This document shows, piece by piece, positions 61,822-64,000 of a stretch of DNA of 64,000 nucleotides. Location of the stretch: NCBI RefSeq assembly GCF_042427745.1, contig NZ_JBHMFA010000005.1. The stretch is one strand, 5' to 3'. The stretch comes from Algibacter miyuki. Lineage in GTDB: Bacteria; Bacteroidota; Bacteroidia; Flavobacteriales; Flavobacteriaceae. Position 1 is the stretch's first letter, and each line of letters starts with the position of its first letter. The translations under genes and the position numbers were made by a program. The notes beneath the pieces are model-generated. The model made no database searches, was not told the DNA's origin, and saw only the letters and a list, made by a program, of their open reading frames with translations.

Positions 61822-62727
61822 CTACTTGTTTTTAGAACTTTTTACAGACATAAACACAATACCAAAAATAACGATAAGCGCACCGAAAAGCTGTAAAAAC
61901 GTTAAAAACTCTCCTAAAAATATAGATGCTAAAATAATGGTTGATATAGGACCAATACCAGCAACAATAGCAAAATTTGAAGAACTTATCATCTTTATTG
62001 AAAGTGATACTAAAAACGATGGAATTACGGTTGCAAAAACAGCGATTAATAGTCCGAGAACATATACTTCCCAAGTGAAATTAAACAAATCCATTTCGCC
62101 AATAAAACCATAATGCACAAAAACGCAAAAACAGGATATTAGCATAGCGTAAGTTGTGAATTTAACCACACCAAACTTAGGAATTAACCAACCGCTACCT
62201 ACCAAATACGACGCATAGGTTATGGCACTCAATAATATAAAGAAACCGCCCAAATATGCGCTAACACCTGTTATATTAACTTCTGCTGAAAAAGCTAGAA
62301 TAATTCCTAAATATGTTAAACCAATAGCTATAGCTTGTGTTTTTGAAATGGGTTGCTTTAAAAATATACGATTTAGAAGAATAACAATAGTTGGGTATAA
62401 AAACAAAATAATTCGCTCTAAACTGGCTTTGATATAAGTTAGTCCTACAAAATCGAAATAACTTGCTAAATAATACCCCACGAAGCCGAAGAAAAACAAC
62501 CAAATATAATCGGTGTTTTTAATGGCTATTTCAGTGTTTTTGTTACGATATAAAATGGCGATAACAACATAAAAAGGAAATGAAAATAGCATGCGCAAAA
62601 GCAAAATACTAATAGCATCGACGTCGTAATTATAAGCCAATTTCACCATCACTGCTTTTGAAGAAAAGAGGACAATTCCTAAAACACCAATTGCGATGCC
62701 CGACCAAAAGTTTTTTGTTGTTTGCAT
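61822..62727 (-). CDS. EamA/DMT-superfamily transporter
   Basis: A 301-aa membrane protein with ten hydrophobic helices arranged as two EamA repeats. Landmarks are the first-repeat YIKASLERIILFLYPTIVILLNRIF and the second-repeat start YASYLVGSGWLIPKFG. The short helix between them and the C-terminal SKNK tail are typical. Members export amino acids or other metabolites. Substrate unknown. It lies between parE and the second 92-bp repeat. Confidence 0.88.
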   Translation of the reverse strand: MQTTKNFWSGIAIGVLGIVLFSSKAVMVKLAYNYDVDAISILLLRMLFSFPFYVVIAILYRNKNTEIAIKNTDYIWLFFFGFVGYYLASYFDFVGLTYIKASLERIILFLYPTIVILLNRIFLKQPISKTQAIAIGLTYLGIILAFSAEVNITGVSAYLGGFFILLSAITYASYLVGSGWLIPKFGVVKFTTYAMLISCFCVFVHYGFIGEMDLFNFTWEVYVLGLLIAVFATVIPSFLVSLSIKMISSSNFAIVAGIGPISTIILASIFLGEFLTFLQLFGALIVIFGIVFMSVKSSKNK

Positions 62728-62921
62728 AGCACGAATTTAGAGTTCTTTTATTGAAGAAAATGTAAAATTTTAAATAATTACGATGCTCAAAATGCATTTT
62801 TATCAGTAAATCAAACAAAACAGATATAAAAACGTGATGGTTTTTAAGAATAATGATTCTCTATGTTTTATAAAAGATTAATATTTAATGTGTTATAAAT
62901 GTTTAATTTATAGATGTGGTT

Positions 62922-63013
62922 CGCGTTAGGGATTGCAGCGGATAGCCCACAGCCTGACGCAGGAAGTGCGAGGACTTGCAGCGGAAAGCCCGACCCTTGT
63001 GGTAACGCCCAAA
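62922..63013 (-). repeat. 92-bp dispersed intergenic repeat, copy 2 (inverted)
   Basis: Reverse complement of the element at 55608-55699. In its own orientation it starts TTTGGGCGTTACC and ends CCTAACGCG; the ends carry GCGTTA/TAACGC as short inverted termini. Inside are two direct copies of GGGCTWTCCGCTGCAA (W = T or A). Confidence 0.9.
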
Positions 63014-63070
63014 AAACAACTGCTATGTTACTTCTATTGTTAGAAACTAGAGAAAAAGAGCATTTAAAGC

Positions 63071-63110
63071 AAAAAAAAGCTTCATCTCTAGATTTAGAAA
63101 TGAAGCTTTT
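63071..63110 (-). terminator. Intrinsic terminator of ychF
   Basis: On the minus strand AAAAGCTTCAT pairs with ATGAAGCTTTT over a 14-nt loop, followed by a T-run. It begins 21 bp after the stop at 63131. Confidence 0.85.
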
Positions 63111-63130
63111 AAAGCGTTTATATTTTGAGT

Positions 63131-64000
63131 TTATACGTTGAATAAGAAGTGCATAACATCGCCATCTTTTACGATGTAGTTTTTACCTTCAACACGCATT
63201 TTACCTGCTTCTTTTACTTTTGCTTCGCTACCATAGCTTGAAAAATCTTCGTAACCGATAACTTCGGCACGAATGAATCCTTTTTCAAAATCGGTATGAA
63301 TAACACCCGCAGCTTGTGGCGCCGTTGCTCCTATATCTATTGTCCAAGCACGAACTTCTTTCACACCTGCTGTAAAGTAAGTTTGTTGGTTTAATAATTT
63401 GTAAGCCGAACGAATTAATTTAGCTGCTCCGGCTTCTTCTAAACCGATATCTGCTAAAAACATTTGGCGTTCTTCGTAATCGTCTAATTCATTAATATCA
63501 GCCTCTGTACCTACTGCTAACACTAAAACTTCGGCGTTTTCATCTTTTACAGCTTCGCGAACTTGTTCTACATAAGCGTTACCAGAAACCGCTGCACCTT
63601 CGTCTACATTACAAACATACATCACAGGCTTATCGGTGATAAATTGTGATGGTTTTACGAATTCAATATCATCTTCTTCAGAAAATTCTAAAGCACGAAC
63701 TGAAACACCTGCTTCTAAGGCTGCTTTTATTTTTAATAAAACAGCTTCTTCTTTTTGAGCATCTTTATTACCTGTTTTAGCAGCACGTTTTACTTTATCA
63801 AGCTTTTTATCAACCGTTTCTAAATCTTTTAGTTGAAGCTCCATATCGATAGTTTCCTTATCACGAATAGGGTTTACATTACCATCAACGTGAATAATAT
63901 TATCGTTATCAAAACAACGCAATACATGAAGAATAGCGTCGGTTTCACGAATATTAGCTAAAAATTGGTTTCCTAAACCTTCACCTTTACTCGCGCCTTT
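63131..64000 (-). CDS. ychF: Ribosome-binding ATPase YchF, C-terminal part (5' end outside window)
   Basis: The last 290 codons of an OBG-family GTPase-fold protein that prefers ATP. Reading from the right edge, KGASKGEGLGNQFLANIRET (G3-region neighbour) leads to HVLRCFDNDNIIHVDG; this shows the frame continues beyond the ATG at 63922. The coiled-coil and C-terminal TGS domain follow, with TYFTAGVKEVRAWTI, GVIHTDFEKGFIRAEVI and VKDGDVMHFLFNV. YchF binds 70S ribosomes and is linked to redox stress. The Walker A motif lies outside the window. Confidence 0.95.
   Translation of the reverse strand, partial: KGASKGEGLGNQFLANIRETDAILHVLRCFDNDNIIHVDGNVNPIRDKETIDMELQLKDLETVDKKLDKVKRAAKTGNKDAQKEEAVLLKIKAALEAGVSVRALEFSEEDDIEFVKPSQFITDKPVMYVCNVDEGAAVSGNAYVEQVREAVKDENAEVLVLAVGTEADINELDDYEERQMFLADIGLEEAGAAKLIRSAYKLLNQQTYFTAGVKEVRAWTIDIGATAPQAAGVIHTDFEKGFIRAEVIGYEDFSSYGSEAKVKEAGKMRVEGKNYIVKDGDVMHFLFNV

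Larger units (their letters stand above)
62728..63130. other. Intergenic region (403 bp) holding the repeat and the ychF terminator
   Basis: Apart from the 92-bp element (62922-63013) and the terminator (63071-63110) I see only AT-rich spacer. A frame at 62914-63141 reads through the repeat and terminator and is judged spurious. Confidence 0.6.

Noticed and set aside
62914..63141. 75-codon plus-strand frame rich in small residues
   Set aside because: It runs through the 92-bp repeat and then through the ychF terminator into ychF itself; the apparent protein is translated repeat sequence.
1..64000. Mobile elements, prophage, toxin-antitoxin or restriction systems
   Set aside because: No transposase, integrase, phage structural, restriction or abortive-infection gene was recognised, and no tRNA that could serve as an attachment site was found.

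Overview
The window is a chromosomal stretch of a low-GC member of the Bacteroidota, almost certainly the family Flavobacteriaceae. The evidence is the gene content (flavobacterial ParC/ParE, YchF, PanB, MiaA, a DnaQ/GIY-YIG fusion, Lrp regulators, DUF3857 protein), the near absence of Shine-Dalgarno sequences, and repeated upstream matches to the Bacteroidota promoter TTG-N(about 17-24)-TAnnTTTG. No rRNA, tRNA, CRISPR array, integrase or transposase was found.

Region 1 (1-27.9 kb) is a surface-polysaccharide (capsule or O-antigen) locus. It opens with a truncated DegT-type aminotransferase on the minus strand. A long tightly packed plus-strand operon follows: a WbpP epimerase and two UDP-sugar dehydrogenases make UDP-hexuronic acids. 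A Wzx flippase, an EpsG-like Wzy polymerase and three glycosyltransferases build and export the repeat unit. Formyl-, pyruvyl-, deacetylase and CapK-type genes probably decorate it. A three-gene cassette (SDR epimerase, CMP-sugar synthetase, GT42/DUF115-like protein) ends at a strong terminator at 17.1 kb. Two paralogous beta-helix lipoproteins lie on the opposite strand (17.2-21.2 kb). Plus-strand transcription then resumes with a glycosyltransferase, an ATP-grasp protein, a second CapK-type ligase, a PLP aminotransferase-like protein, an initiating PglC-type phosphoglycosyl transferase and a PglD-type acetyltransferase.

Region 2 (27.9-33.4 kb, minus strand) continues the envelope theme with an ATP-grasp/HAD/FemAB-like operon and an SGNH plus MBOAT O-acylation pair.

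Region 3 (33.6-64 kb) is ordinary chromosome: Lrp and XRE regulators, an M14 carboxypeptidase, an MBL hydrolase, PrxQ, an endonuclease III without any cysteine, PanB, a pseudouridine synthase, an aldehyde dehydrogenase, a histidine-kinase operon, a Cys/Met PLP enzyme, Pcm, a Gfo/Idh oxidoreductase, a hydroxyacyl-CoA dehydrogenase, YggS, an exonuclease/GIY-YIG fusion, a DUF3857 protein, a potassium channel with a zinc-ribbon tail, MiaA, ParC, ParE, an EamA transporter and the end of YchF.

The most notable non-genic observations are: a perfect 38-bp tandem duplication across a stop/start junction (23830-23905); an inverted pair of 92-bp intergenic elements (55608-55699 and 62922-63013, 77 of 92 bases identical); three copies of a 12-bp palindromic box between the M14 and XRE genes; and an unlisted 43-codon basic ORF between parE and parC. 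No wholly new defence or mobile system was seen. The best candidates for undescribed biology are the CapK/ATP-grasp/aminotransferase module, the beta-helix lipoprotein pair and the CMP-sugar cassette.
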